Source: Spongilla lacustris (lineage: Eukaryota; Porifera; Demospongiae; Spongillida; Spongillidae). From it: a DNA stretch of 64,000 nt. The stretch covers positions 6,415,160-6,479,159 of the forward strand of contig OX442431.1 in assembly GCA_949361645.1 (NCBI GenBank). Direction: 5' to 3'. Below, one piece after another: positions 1-10,160 of this stretch. A model generated the notes under the pieces. The model made no database searches. It had not been told where the DNA came from and saw nothing but the letters and a program-made list of their open reading frames with translations. The position numbers and the translations under genes were made by a program. Positions within the stretch are counted from its first letter, which is position 1; the number at the start of each line of letters is the position of its first letter.

Positions 1-32
1 AGCAATTAAATTGGTGACGCAAAGCCATTGTG

Positions 33-40
33 ACTGTATG
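33..40. repeat. Left target-site duplication of hAT composite
   Basis: ACTGTATG directly precedes the CAGTG terminus and is repeated exactly at 17,595-17,602, after the opposite terminus. Confidence 0.85.
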
Positions 41-230
41 CAGTGTTGCCGCGGCCAGCCGTGGCCGTCCGGCAGCCGTCAAAATTTGCCGATTTTTGTG
101 CTGACCGTCAGTGATCGTGGACCGCCAACATGCCTGACCGTCTGAGCCGGGAAGTACGGTGGCCGTCATATATTTGGCGGCTGACCGTCAAAAATATGAG
201 CCGGTCTTTGACGGTCACGATTAATTAATT
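41..230. repeat. Left subterminal repeat cluster of hAT element
   Basis: Short GC-rich words on both strands (GACCGTC, GGCCGT, TGACGG) recur many times just inside the terminus. A similar cluster lies inside the right end. Subterminal repeat clusters of this sort are known transposase-binding regions in hAT elements; the binding role here is inferred. Confidence 0.6.
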
Positions 231-539
231 CTTAATAAAACTGCAATTATAGTAGACAAATTATTAAGATTATTCTTTGCCAGTTACATAAACCCATGTG
301 TAAGACACTGCTATATCCCATAAAGTGTTTTGAATAGACCCCTTGTTAATAGAGGAAGCTATATCTGTTTTCGTGTGTGTGATTGGAGATTTGAAATATA
401 GTGATTTGACCGTCGCGTATAGTATAGCGCGCTGTATTATGGCCGACACGACGATCGTAAAAAAAAACTGATCAATCTGCCAACTCCCCCAATTTTCCCA
501 GATTCCCCACATTCCCACAATTTTCCCACAGTCTCTAAA

Positions 540-671
540 ATGGCACTGAAGTATCTGGCTATTCCAGCATCAGGTACACCATCAGAGCGAGCTATACTAA
601 TACTTGAAAGCAAAACATGGAGAATGGACTCTGCCCGGCTAGAAAGAGTTTTGCTGTTACGTTGTGTTTAA
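540..671 (+). pseudogene. hAT transposase C-terminal (dimerisation) remnant
   Basis: A 43-codon frame from ATG 540 to TAA 669-671 reads ..YLAIPASGTPSERA.. and ends ..LERVLLLRCV. This matches the conserved end of hAT transposases, where LAIPASS.P.ERVFS is followed by a short helix and a final L..RCN-like motif. The upstream catalytic core is not recognisable, so this is a fragment. It is read inward from the left terminus. The usual ERVFS is replaced by ERAIL, consistent with decay. Confidence 0.6.
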
Positions 672-968
672 ACTTTAAACATATATACCCTTCCTATAAT
701 CAGCTGTTCAGCATGCTTTTTCTGATGACGCGTACATGTAATATAAGCTTGTACAGTGCAGGTAATTTTCCCCGCCCTTGACGGTTGACTATGGAACGCC
801 AAACTGGACAAAATTATTTCTTCCTCACCGCAACGATCATGTCTACCGAATCGATCCATTGCGGTCATCGGATCGATTGTCCAGCTAGCGCATTGCAGTC
901 GAGCTAATCATAATATGCTAATACCACCCAAACCTGCGGCCGGATCCGGTTTCTTACTGAGTTTACAG

Positions 969-1285
969 AACTTTGGAGCCTGACCATTTAAATAATAGAG
1001 ATGCTTTTGAGGCGTGGGATTTTGAGCAAGCTTTCTTTAAAATATCATATGTAGCGCACTATCGAAGGTCTACAGACCAAGAGCAAGTCAGTGACCTATG
1101 CTCAAAGGCCTACTTTGTAAGTTTTTATATTTCCAATCCAGCTGTGTGCATCTCATTCAGCTGATTCCGGGCTTTATTTCTCGCAGCTACCATTGATATT
1201 GAAGGATCTCATCGGGTTAGGTGACGGGTACAGCCGGATTTATCGAATCAATAGGCCTACCACTCGTCCGTCTCCACGCTTCTGA
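969..1285 (+). CDS. Unrecognised exon pair, left arm (join 969..1116, 1187..1285)
   Basis: The first exon is preceded by a pyrimidine-containing acceptor (..TTTACAG) and ends at a consensus donor (TTT|GTAAGT). The 70-bp intron ends TTTATTTCTCGCAG. The spliced frame stays open for 81 codons (EPDHLNNRDAFEAWDFEQAF.. then LPLILKDLIGLGDGYSRIYR..) to TGA 1283-1285. There is no start ATG in the first exon, so it is an internal or partial gene. The same exon pair with the same splice sites is kept in the right arm. I do not recognise the family. It may be a host fragment captured by the transposon or part of a transposon gene. Confidence 0.4.
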
Positions 1286-1549
1286 CACCACGGAACGGAA
1301 ACCAACAGTATCTACTAGTCATACCTGACATTATTCATTCGGTCTGCCATTGTTCACTGTCTATATATAGTACCTGCTGAAGGCGACTCTGTGAACAAAA
1401 TGAGGGGATAACCGCAGGGGCTTACTACACAGCTATTTGCTCTCCCTACTGCCTCCTCAATCTATCTCCCTTCCCTTTCCTTCGCTCACTGCCGTCCTCT
1501 GTACTAGACCACACTGATGTCATTCTAAGGGCTCCTGCATTTCACCCTT

Positions 1550-2368
1550 ATGGCTTTCAGCAGTACCCGTCCAGAGCTGCTCCTGAGCTTGTGTACAGTG
1601 AAGCACCAACAGCAGCAGGCTCTTCACAAGGAGTTTTGTCAGCAGCTGGTTGGCACCAGATACTTGGGTCAGAGATGTATGACATCACCACGATGCCAGA
1701 GGGAAAGAGAACTTGATCGGCAGGTGAGCCAAACAAATAGATTACAATAATTCCCTCCTCTTTATCCTCCCACCTTCCCTCCTCCCCTTCTATGCTCCCC
1801 TAATCCCAGGGCTGGGGTGGGGGAGGGGGGAGGGGGGGGAGGTCAAACAACTCCCCTTCCATAATGAAGATCACAAGTGATGTGACCCACTATCTTCCAA
1901 TAATGAATTGTTATTTGATATATATTTGGTGCATGATTTCAATGGTACTACTGACTATTTAATAGTACAATTTGTCTGCATTTAGAATAGGGCCTCTCTA
2001 AGTATACTCACTCGCACATATCTGACCGCCCCCCCCCCCTCCCCCCCCCTTAAATCTGGCTACGGCCCTGTATCCTCTTCCCCCTTCTCTCCTTCCTCCA
2101 TCCCTCCTACTTTGCTGGTGAACAGCCTCATAACAGTATACGTACCACTCTTCTCTCTTCCTCCATACCTCAGGCCACTCCCTCATCATTTAACATGCTA
2201 GCTGAACTGGAAGCCATTTGGCACAAGAGGGACGAAGCAGCACAGCAAAATGAAGCCCCAGTCACTGGATCTGTTGAAGGCCAATCAGTACCTGTAAAAA
2301 TCGAGACACTATTGGGAAAAGTGGTCCAATTAAAAACTGTGCAACCGTACTGGCGGCAACAGCCCTAA
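1550..2368 (+). CDS. Unrecognised two-exon gene fragment in left arm (join 1550..1723, 2174..2368)
   Basis: From ATG 1550 the frame runs to a donor CAG|GTGAGC at 1723/1724. It resumes in phase 0 after CATACCTCAG at 2173, continuing to TAA 2366-2368, 122 residues in all. Exon 2 reads ATPSSFNMLAELEAIWHKRD.. and ends ..YWRQQP. The first part is Gln/Cys-rich. Matching phase, good splice sites and the open second exon support a real coding unit. The start is uncertain because an acceptor near 1,601 could begin the exon instead. This segment is missing from the right arm. The family is not recognised. Confidence 0.35.
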
Positions 2369-2726
2369 AAGAGTGTATGTTAGCGGTGTCATTGGAATGT
2401 TTAAACCTACCATCTAAACAACAGAATGGTCACTTCTCCAGTTATCATTATGTGCGTCCGCCGTGCATGTGTGTGTGTGTGTGTATGTATGTTTTTGTGC
2501 TCAGTCCACTGATCAGGTTATCACAATCTCTTTGCATATGCATGTGTGTGTATGTCTGTGAAGTGTGTGCAGGGTTGACATTGGGTGCGTTTATTTATAA
2601 GGTGTGCTATTGATAGTTTTTACCTCTCATCTGTAGAGCAATCCAACTGATCTAAGTTGATCTCTTTGTACATGCATCTGCACCTTTTAAAAAAATTAAA
2701 TGGTACATGTTGATATACCCAGCCTC

Positions 2727-2739
2727 TGTGTGTGTGTGT

Positions 2740-2792
<53 letters not shown>
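2727..2792. repeat. (TG)n microsatellite
   Basis: An almost pure TG dinucleotide run with one interruption (GAGTG). The inverted arm carries the corresponding (CA)n at about 16,508-16,562. Confidence 0.9.
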
Positions 2793-2793
<1 letters not shown>

Positions 2794-2871
2794 AAGGAGC
2801 TAGAAGTGTGCATAAGGTACCGCTGAGAGCTCTTTGATATCTCTGTTATTCAGGTCAAACAATAATTTGGA

Positions 2872-3430
2872 ATCTTGAAAGTCTTTAAGAACCAGAACCT
2901 AGATGGATTCCATGTTGAAGGCCAGTGCTGCAGCCTTTGCTGAAATATTTCAGGCATGAACACTTGAAGACATCCTTTTATCACATTACTGTTCCGCTAG
3001 TGATTGAAGTAAATGTGCTCTCAGTTGTTTTATTTTTGTGGATGTTGTTTATCACCCAAAAAAATCAGATTTTGTTTAGCTTGCATGCTTTGTAGCACCT
3101 GCATTGAGATTAAACCAAAAAAACAAGCACTGATCTAGACATAAATAACAATATGGTGATACCTAAGATGTAAATCAACACTGAGACAAATCCATTAAAT
3201 AAATAAAAAGAATTACGATGAGAACTTCAAATAATGTATGGTACACAAATCTTTCACTATAGATCGAATTATGAGTTGAAGGAATGATTTTTTTAAAGAA
3301 TTACATGTAAGGTCTAATACTGCACCATGGTGTGTGAGATCATAATTGGGCATCATGAAGGTCTTTAAGAACCAGAACCTAAAGGGATTCCTTTTTGAAG
3401 GCCAGTGCTGTAGCCTTTGCTGAAATTGCA
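2872..3430. repeat. Direct copies of an 80-bp module
   Basis: The module GTCTTTAAGAACCAGAACCT..GGATTCC..GAAGGCCAGTGCTG..GCCTTTGCTGAAAT occurs at about 2,872-2,955 and again at 3,352-3,430. An inverted copy lies at about 16,343-16,428. The DNA between copies has no coding signal I can support. Confidence 0.75.
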
Positions 3431-4862
3431 GGTGATATACCTTGCTTGTAGGCACAGAATCACTATATGTCCTCTAGAAATTCATGATTCAAAATGCTGC
3501 CCGCTGATGGCTAAGTGTTGTTTTTGTTGGGCACTAAAGTAATAATTTATTATTATTTTCCCCACCATCTGCACTGTTCCATGCATGCAGAACCTGCTTT
3601 CAAAGAAGAGCAGAAGAATAGATTGAGAGAAGGAGAAAGCTATAATAGTTCCAAATAGCTAGTGGTACACCTAATATGGTATGGAGACACCACCTTGCAT
3701 GTCTTCAAAAACGGATGGAATATCAAGTACTAACATCCACAAGAAGAATAAAGACAAACTGCTTCTTGCTGGACCGGCTTGAAGTAAAGCTTGTCGAGTT
3801 ACTTTAAAAAATGACAGGTGAGGGGTTTAAGGAACTTCTTATATCCTATTTTCCAAAGGTAAAGGATTTGCAAACCACAAAAGGAGTGGATCTTGAACCG
3901 TTGACAACACCAGAAGTATTGAAACAGTAAAGGTACCTATAATGTACCGTTGCAGTGGTACCTTGATTTACTAAATGCATATGAGTCTCCTCACAATGTA
4001 TAAGCTTGATAATGTACACCCCGTAAATGTGCATGTATTTATAGATGGATGTTTGTCACACATTTGGGTACAGTTTTCCTGACTAACTACACACTAAGGT
4101 CATCATTAGTATATACGAGTAGCTACATGATTTATGAACCATTGAAAGGAGGGGATGACAAAAGCGCTGATGCGATAAATATATGCTTGCATATATTTCA
4201 TTTTTGTAATGACGGCATTATTATTTGACAGCTGTAGCACTTAAAGCCACGAAAGGAGGCCCTTATTTGTGAATGGTATAGTTAGACAAAGACTATTTAT
4301 TTACCTTATGATCTTAGGGAGATGTATCTGAAGAGGAGGTGAATGTGTTTTCAGTTGTGATTGATTTGAGCTTTTGACTTAGAAATTTCAGGAGGACATA
4401 ATGATTCTGTGCATGTGCACCTGCAAACAAGGGATATATGTGTAGATGGGCTATATATATATATATGGTGCAGTAGAAGATTATTTTTAAAATTATTCTT
4501 TCAACCCAGAATTCTTCTGACGTTGATCTAGTGAAGGATATTGTGTCTGCAAACAAGGCTACTATATGTTATTTAAAGTTCTCATTGTATTTCATAACTA
4601 GAGGATTTACCTGATTAGATATAACCATATTGTTATTTATATCTAGACCAGTGAAGTACTATAATTAATGCTTTCTGTGTTGTTTGTTTTAAAAACATTT
4701 ATCTAAATGCATCAGTATAAGTATATATTGTTGATGAAATTGCTTTAAGCTAATTTATCTTCTTAGGAACCACTGAGAATTGCAATTAGGCAAAACATTG
4801 TTTTCATTGATGCCAGGAAGCAAATAAACGTAGCTTTGATCCTTCTAGGCTGCTTAATCATA
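3431..4862. other. No supported gene
   Basis: AT-rich DNA with only short spurious frames. The stretch near 4,740-4,820 (TAAGCTAAT.. AATTGCAATTAGGCA..) is repeated at about 12,095-12,180, which shows duplication within the composite element. Confidence 0.5.
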
Positions 4863-5446
4863 GATTGACGGTGGTATTGTGACTTAAGTCGACTGACTTA
4901 AAAGTCACAAAGCTTAGTTACTAGCAATTGTATTCACCTGGTCTGTCAAAACTTAGTTACCTTTCATGTGGCAGATTATGTACACTGATAGTATGGCTAC
5001 AAAATCTATGAATGCTACAAAACCTATTAATCTCTACAGGACTGTCCCCTTCATCACTACAAAGCAGTGCATGACCTTTCTCTGTGCATGCTTTCAAGTA
5101 CACCTACGCACCACATGAAATTAAAACGTCAATTCAATCTCTTCACCTCTGATGCAGCTTATTTGGAGGTGTGTGGGAACACATTTTTTAATGACATTGT
5201 TGCCAAGCAAAGATACTAAACATACTGCAACTACATGTACATGTATCTGCAGTGCATTTCTTACTGGCATTTGCTCTCTCCATTCACCAATCAGCACAAG
5301 ACTGATTACATTCCTTAAGGTGTCCATGTAAGCCACTCCCCATATGATTTTTTTAGCCCATCAGAGGTGGATTTAGGCATCGCTATTTTGCCTGCGTCAG
5401 AATAGTTAATGGGGCACATTTATCCAAGCATGCAGGTATTCCCAAA

Positions 5447-5558
5447 CACCACCCCCTCTTCCCTCCTTAACACCACCCCCTCTTCCCTCCCTAACACCAC
5501 CCCCTCTTCCCTCACTAACACCACCCACTCTTCCCTCCCTAACACTACCCCCTCTTCA
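5447..5558. repeat. 24-bp C/T-rich minisatellite
   Basis: Four to five copies of a unit like CACCACCCCCTCTTCCCTCCCTAA, with single-base variation between copies. Confidence 0.8.
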
Positions 5559-5634
5559 CCAATGCATTAGAGGCTCCAGAGTATGCTCACTTATTACTGA
5601 GTCATATCTTCAATTAATGTTCTGTAGATGTTTC

Positions 5635-5771
5635 TGTAGTGTCCTAGTCACTCGTTTAAGCCGCTACAAGAGAGGTGAACATCTCGCTGCGTGACTGACT
5701 CAAAAAGTGATCATTGTTTCACGCGCATGCGCTGACATATTACAATTGACACACACACACAATATATTACA
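5635..5771 (-). repeat. 3' LTR of gypsy element
   Basis: 137 bp following the pol frame in the minus-strand sense. It is preceded in that sense by a purine-rich polypurine tract. Confidence 0.9.
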
Positions 5772-5788
5772 TTTCCCCCTCCCTAAAG
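5772..5788 (-). promoter_or_regulatory. Polypurine tract of gypsy element
   Basis: The minus strand reads TTAGGGAGGGGGAAAT directly against the 3' LTR start. This is the expected place and composition for the plus-strand primer. Confidence 0.75.
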
Positions 5789-5847
5789 TTCAACCCCTTC
5801 TAATGTCCTAACATATTACATATACTACAGCATGAGTTTAATGACCA

Positions 5848-8511
5848 TTAATAACCATAATAGTCTGGAGGCTTCCTCACTCTTGTCGACCGACGCACTG
5901 GTGCTGAAATAGGCACTTGTGGCTGTGGTATATCATTGTCCTCTGCACTCGCTACAGGAATACCAACAGTAGATGGAATAGAGGGAGGTACTTCAGGGGG
6001 AGCTTGAACACAAGGCTCCGATGAAGATGAATCAGCAGTAGGAACAGCTCTTTCGTCAGAAGAACTTGGTGAAACCACAGGGGCACTTGACGGACCTGAT
6101 GTAATGTCATTAGGGTTGTCCACATAGACATCATCACTAGCGTCTACTTGAGAGTTGTGGCGGGCCCTCAGATGGTCTATATGTCTGCGGACTACTCCAC
6201 TTCCAATCTTAACAGTATAGGAGAGAGGCCCGGTAACAGTGACAATGACTCCTGGAATCCACTTCTTGGGAAAACGAAAATCCCGAACGTATACTAGGTC
6301 ACCTTCAACAAACTTACGCTCACTGATACCCCGAGTATCATGATCCTGCTTCTGCGCGGCTTGGCGAGACTCCACTCGAACAGCCAGGTCAGGATGCAAA
6401 ATGTCAAGTCGGGAACAAGGGCGACGACCCAACAAAAGTTCAGCCGGTGACGAACCTGTGGTACTGTGAGGAGTCAACCGGTACTTAAACAAGAAACAAG
6501 ATAGTTTTGTTTCAATAGATCCTAGCTTTTGGTGTAGAAGACCCTGTTTGAAAGTCTGAACGGCTCTTTCGGCTAAACCGTTTGTCGAGGGATGATAGGG
6601 GGCAGACTTGACATGGATGATACCATTCTGACTCGTAAACAATCTGAACTCTTCACTCACGAAAGCCAGCCCATTGTCTGTTACTATCTTCCGTGGTACC
6701 CCATGAATTGCAAATATGCTCTTCAAACGCTCAATAGTAGGTACCGCTGATATCGACTTCATAAGGTGAACCTCGAGCCACTTTGAGTGGGCATCAATCA
6801 ACACCAAAAACATATGTCCCATGAATGGCCCTGCAAAATCAATATGCAACCGAGACCAGGGTTCTTGGGGCCATTCCCATGGATGGAGAGGAGCCACTGG
6901 TGGCAGGAATCGAGATGACTGACAAGTGTCGCATTGCTTGACTACGTCCTCTATCTCTTTATCCATATTGGGCCACCACACATATCCTCGAGCTAAGCCT
7001 TTCATCTTATTAATCCCTGGGTGCGATTCATGCAATTCTGCCAAGACTTGTTGCCTGCCCTGCGGTGGAATGATAACTCTAGCTCCCCACAACAAACAAC
7101 CATCCAAAACGCTCAACTCATTCTTTCTCTGCTGATAGGAGCTCAAATCATCACCTAGATTTCCGCCAGGCCACCCACTCTTAACAAATCCTCGAACTCT
7201 CGACAGAACTGGGTCTCTGTCCGTCCAACCCCTAATTTGGCTAACCGTAATAGGAATGGTTGAGAGTAAGTCAAGCAAGGTAAGAACATCCCCAGGAGTG
7301 GATACGCAACTAATGGATTGTGGGCTGGACAGACGGCTGAAGGCATCAGCATTGGCATGTTGAGCTCCAGACTTGTATCTGATTGAGTATTGGTACGTGC
7401 TAAGTGCTAAAGCCCACCTCTGTATTCTAGATGAGGCCATAGGTGGTATACCCCTATGTTCTCCAAATAAATAGATAAGTGGTTTATGGTCAGAAAAGAT
7501 TGTAAAAGGACGACCATACAAGTACTGATGAAATTTGGAAACACCAAAGTATATAGCCAAAGCTTCCTTATCCAATTGGGAATAACCCTTTTCAGCAGGT
7601 GACAAGGTACGTGAAACAAATCCTATAGGTCTCTCCGATCCATCCTCCATTTCGTGGGACAGTACTGCCCCTATCCCGTAGGGTGAAGCATCACACGCCA
7701 GAAGGATTGGCTTGTGGCTATCATAATGCACCAAAAGAGCTGACGTCTTCAACATGTTTTTCGCAGCAGCAAACGCCTGCTCCTGTTCAGATGTCCAACT
7801 CCATTTCTGCTGTTTTCTCAACAATTTGTACAAAGAGGACAGCTTGGAGGCAAGGTTTGGCAAAAACTTGGAATAATAATTAAGCAGTCCCAAGAAAGAT
7901 TTTAATTCTGTGATATTCTTGGGTGATTGTGCTTCGTTTATTGCCTGAACCTTGGCATCGGTAGGGTGCAAACCTTCTCTATCAATACGATGACCCAAAT
8001 ATTCTACAGACGAAGCCATGAATATACATTTTGCCTTTTTAAGCCGCAACCCACTTTCACCAAGTTTACTTAGAACCTTGTCTAAAGTATGTAAGTGTTC
8101 CTCTATCGATGCACCCGTTACCAGAATGTCATCAACGTACACCACTGTGTGATCTATACCCTGTAGCACACATTCCATAGCCCTCTGAAACATGGCTGGG
8201 GCCGATGCCACCCCAAAAGGTAATCGGTTGTACTCAAACAGACCTTTATGCGTGTTAATAGTAGTATATGCTTTGGAGGCATCATCTAATCTCATCTGTT
8301 GATAAGCATTAGTCAAGTCAATTTTTGAGAATAAGCGGCCCCCTGACAAAGAAGCAAATAAATCCTCTACTCGAGGAACAGAGTACGATTCTAATTTGGA
8401 TGCCTGATTCACCGTTAGCTTATAGTCTCCACATATTCTAACTGTCCCATCCTCTTTCACTATTGGCACAATTGGTGCGGCCCAATCCGCAAAAGGCACA
8501 GGTCGAATCAC
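5848..8511 (-). CDS. pol: Pol: reverse transcriptase, RNase H, integrase
   Basis: About 887 residues are open in the -1 frame relative to gag. The frame has no ATG at its start (GTG at 8,511), so expression must come from frameshifting or the break is a mutation. RT carries LPFG and YVDD (residues 125-128). RNase H acidic residues sit near D274, E316, D341 and D389. Integrase has an HHCC finger (H494, H497, C527, C530) and D558, D612, E648 with D35E spacing. The C-terminus is a Pro/Ser-rich tail of about 90 residues without a recognisable chromodomain. All catalytic residues expected for the three enzymes are present. Confidence 0.92.
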   Translation of the reverse strand: MIRPVPFADWAAPIVPIVKEDGTVRICGDYKLTVNQASKLESYSVPRVEDLFASLSGGRLFSKIDLTNAYQQMRLDDASKAYTTINTHKGLFEYNRLPFGVASAPAMFQRAMECVLQGIDHTVVYVDDILVTGASIEEHLHTLDKVLSKLGESGLRLKKAKCIFMASSVEYLGHRIDREGLHPTDAKVQAINEAQSPKNITELKSFLGLLNYYSKFLPNLASKLSSLYKLLRKQQKWSWTSEQEQAFAAAKNMLKTSALLVHYDSHKPILLACDASPYGIGAVLSHEMEDGSERPIGFVSRTLSPAEKGYSQLDKEALAIYFGVSKFHQYLYGRPFTIFSDHKPLIYLFGEHRGIPPMASSRIQRWALALSTYQYSIRYKSGAQHANADAFSRLSSPQSISCVSTPGDVLTLLDLLSTIPITVSQIRGWTDRDPVLSRVRGFVKSGWPGGNLGDDLSSYQQRKNELSVLDGCLLWGARVIIPPQGRQQVLAELHESHPGINKMKGLARGYVWWPNMDKEIEDVVKQCDTCQSSRFLPPVAPLHPWEWPQEPWSRLHIDFAGPFMGHMFLVLIDAHSKWLEVHLMKSISAVPTIERLKSIFAIHGVPRKIVTDNGLAFVSEEFRLFTSQNGIIHVKSAPYHPSTNGLAERAVQTFKQGLLHQKLGSIETKLSCFLFKYRLTPHSTTGSSPAELLLGRRPCSRLDILHPDLAVRVESRQAAQKQDHDTRGISERKFVEGDLVYVRDFRFPKKWIPGVIVTVTGPLSYTVKIGSGVVRRHIDHLRARHNSQVDASDDVYVDNPNDITSGPSSAPVVSPSSSDERAVPTADSSSSEPCVQAPPEVPPSIPSTVGIPVASAEDNDIPQPQVPISAPVRRSTRVRKPPDYYGY

Positions 8512-9851
8512 CCCAGACGTCTCAACTCCACCTCAATCTTATCCTTTAGGACATAAGGCACGGAACGGGCTTTATAAAACCTTGGACTAACCAGTGGATC
8601 AACTGAGAATTTAGCAAAAACTCCCTTCAAGGTCCCTAATTCATCCTGGAACAACACTCTATGCTTCTCCAACAGCTCTTCCAGGTTCTTATTCACCCGT
8701 ACATTGTGAATCTCCCCCCAATCAATCTTAATAACTTGCAACCAATTCCGGCCCAATAAGTTTGGTCCCTTTGAATTCACTACTAGCAACGGTAAACTGG
8801 CTGTTTGAGACTTATATGATACTACCACTTCTGCCACTCCCGCAATAGATAACGGCTCTCCTGTATAGGTGCTTAATCGAGTTGCCGTAGGATGCAACGT
8901 TGGCATTCCCTTTTCACACGATCCCCACAAATCCTCAAACATTCTTTTGCTGATTACAGTCATAGCAGCACCCGTATCTAGTTCCATATCAATTCTAGCC
9001 CCGTTAATCTCCATGGGTACTATGAATGGCTGCACTTTGGGCAAACCCAACACATTTAATGTCTGTAAAACCTCTTCCTCATTCTCTTCGTCGTTTATTC
9101 TATGAGTTTTCTCTACAGCATCTTCTCTCTTGTGAGTAACACCTCTACACACTTTGGCTAAATGCCCGCGTTTCCCACATTGACTACAGATTGCTCCCTT
9201 AAACCTACAAGATGAGGCATAATGGTTTCCTCCACATCTGTAGCATTCTATTACTTTTTTAGCCTTATCCTTTGGTCTACTTCCTACCGCATTGATCACG
9301 GGGGGTACAGTGGTAGGCACAGAGGATTGTAACTCAATTGCATGTTTATTTGCAGATTCCACTGCTAAGGCTATTTGAAATGCCCTTGCGAATGTTAACT
9401 CAACCTCTCCTAGTAGGCGCCTCTGAATACGCTCGTCCTTCACCCCGCAAACTAAACGGTCTCTTAATACGTCCTGCAGAGTATCACCAAATGCACAATG
9501 TTCTGACAATTGTCTTAAAGCAGCTACAAAATCCGCAATGGACTCCCCTTCTCCCCTTACACGGGAATTAAATTTGAACCGCTGCATAATAACTGAAGGC
9601 TTTGGTTGGAGGTGGCTAGCCACTAACTCTACAATCTCCTTATAGGTTTTCTCACCTGGTTTAAGTGGTGTCGACAAATTTCGTATTAGTCGATACGTCG
9701 GCGCTCCACATGAACTCAGTAGAACGGCGCGTCGAGTCTCCTGTGTGTCGACTCCATTCGCCACAAAGTAGTGCTCAGCGCGCTCCACGTATGACCCCCA
9801 CTCTTCTGTCCCTGGCACGAACTCCGGCAAAAACCCGTGTTTCGCCGCCAT
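8508..9851 (-). CDS. gag: Gag-protease of Ty3/gypsy element
   Basis: The first ATG in frame is at 9,851-9,849; upstream codons have no ATG and run into the LTR. The product is 447 residues. A capsid-like region is followed by two CCHC zinc knuckles (CYRCGGNHYASSC, CSQCGKRGHLAKVC) at about residues 203-235. An aspartic protease with active site LDTGA follows at about 291-295. The last 60 residues already look like the segment leading into reverse transcriptase. The frame then stops at TGA, 4 nt overlapping the next frame. Gag packages element RNA and the protease processes the polyprotein. The stop inside the RT lead-in is odd, because gag-pol boundaries normally lie before protease or before RT. 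Confidence 0.9.
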   Translation of the reverse strand: MAAKHGFLPEFVPGTEEWGSYVERAEHYFVANGVDTQETRRAVLLSSCGAPTYRLIRNLSTPLKPGEKTYKEIVELVASHLQPKPSVIMQRFKFNSRVRGEGESIADFVAALRQLSEHCAFGDTLQDVLRDRLVCGVKDERIQRRLLGEVELTFARAFQIALAVESANKHAIELQSSVPTTVPPVINAVGSRPKDKAKKVIECYRCGGNHYASSCRFKGAICSQCGKRGHLAKVCRGVTHKREDAVEKTHRINDEENEEEVLQTLNVLGLPKVQPFIVPMEINGARIDMELDTGAAMTVISKRMFEDLWGSCEKGMPTLHPTATRLSTYTGEPLSIAGVAEVVVSYKSQTASLPLLVVNSKGPNLLGRNWLQVIKIDWGEIHNVRVNKNLEELLEKHRVLFQDELGTLKGVFAKFSVDPLVSPRFYKARSVPYVLKDKIEVELRRLG

Positions 9852-9879
9852 TTCGTGACAGCAAACAAAAGAGTTGTAC

Positions 9880-9899
9880 TTTACCCTCGTCGCCAAAAA
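9880..9899 (-). promoter_or_regulatory. Candidate primer-binding site of gypsy element
   Basis: Just inside the 5' LTR the minus strand reads ATTTTTGGCGACGAGGGT. A TGG start is expected for pairing with a tRNA CCA end. The TGG lies a few bases from the LTR rather than abutting it, so the exact tRNA and register are unsure. The leader to the gag ATG is only about 48 nt. Confidence 0.5.
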
Positions 9900-10036
9900 T
9901 GTAGTGTCCTAGTCACTCGTTTAAGCCGCTACAAGAGAGGTGAACATCTCGCTGCGTGACTGACTCAAAAAGTGATCATTGTTTCACGCGCATGCGCTGA
10001 CATATTACAATTGACACACACACACAATATATTACA
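9900..10036 (-). repeat. 5' LTR of gypsy element
   Basis: 137 bp, upstream of gag in the minus-strand sense, and base-for-base the same as 5,635-5,771 by reading. It includes a short (CA)5 run and an ACGCGCATGCGC GC-rich palindrome. It is short for a gypsy LTR. Confidence 0.9.
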
Positions 10037-10059
10037 GTTTCCATTTACATTTTTCATGG

Positions 10060-10160
10060 ACTGAAGGCTAACTGTAGCTGGGCTTGATGTTTGAAACTGT
10101 CTGGCAAAGCCAGGACCTGTTGTGGTAACAATTTACTACCAGCTACAGTTAGCCTTCAGT
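10060..10160. repeat. 21-bp perfect inverted repeat
   Basis: Arms at 10,060-10,080 (ACTGAAGGCTAACTGTAGCT..) and 10,140-10,160 are exact reverse complements separated by 59 bp. It sits inside the fold-back element, close to the gypsy insertion site. Confidence 0.85.

Larger units (their letters stand above)
785..2955. repeat. Left arm of large inverted repeat
   Basis: From GTTGACTATGGAACGCC (about 785) to CTTTGCTGAAATATT (about 2,955) the sequence is the reverse complement of 17,383-16,345. The left arm carries about 1.1 kb (roughly 1,345-2,480) that the right arm lacks. The arms diverge by scattered substitutions and small indels, so the duplication is not very recent. Confidence 0.8.
5635..10036 (-). 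mobile_element. Young Ty3/gypsy LTR retrotransposon
   Basis: The 4,402-bp element has 137-bp LTRs at both ends that I read as identical. They begin TGTA and end TACA. The 5-bp target duplication GTTTC is at 5,630-5,634 and 10,037-10,041. Coding is on the minus strand: gag-protease (9,851-8,508), then reverse transcriptase, RNase H and integrase (8,511-5,848). The domain order RT-RNaseH-integrase defines Ty3/gypsy (Metaviridae-type) elements. No env-like frame follows the integrase. Identical LTRs and long open frames indicate very recent insertion. The element sits inside the fold-back element. Confidence 0.95.
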
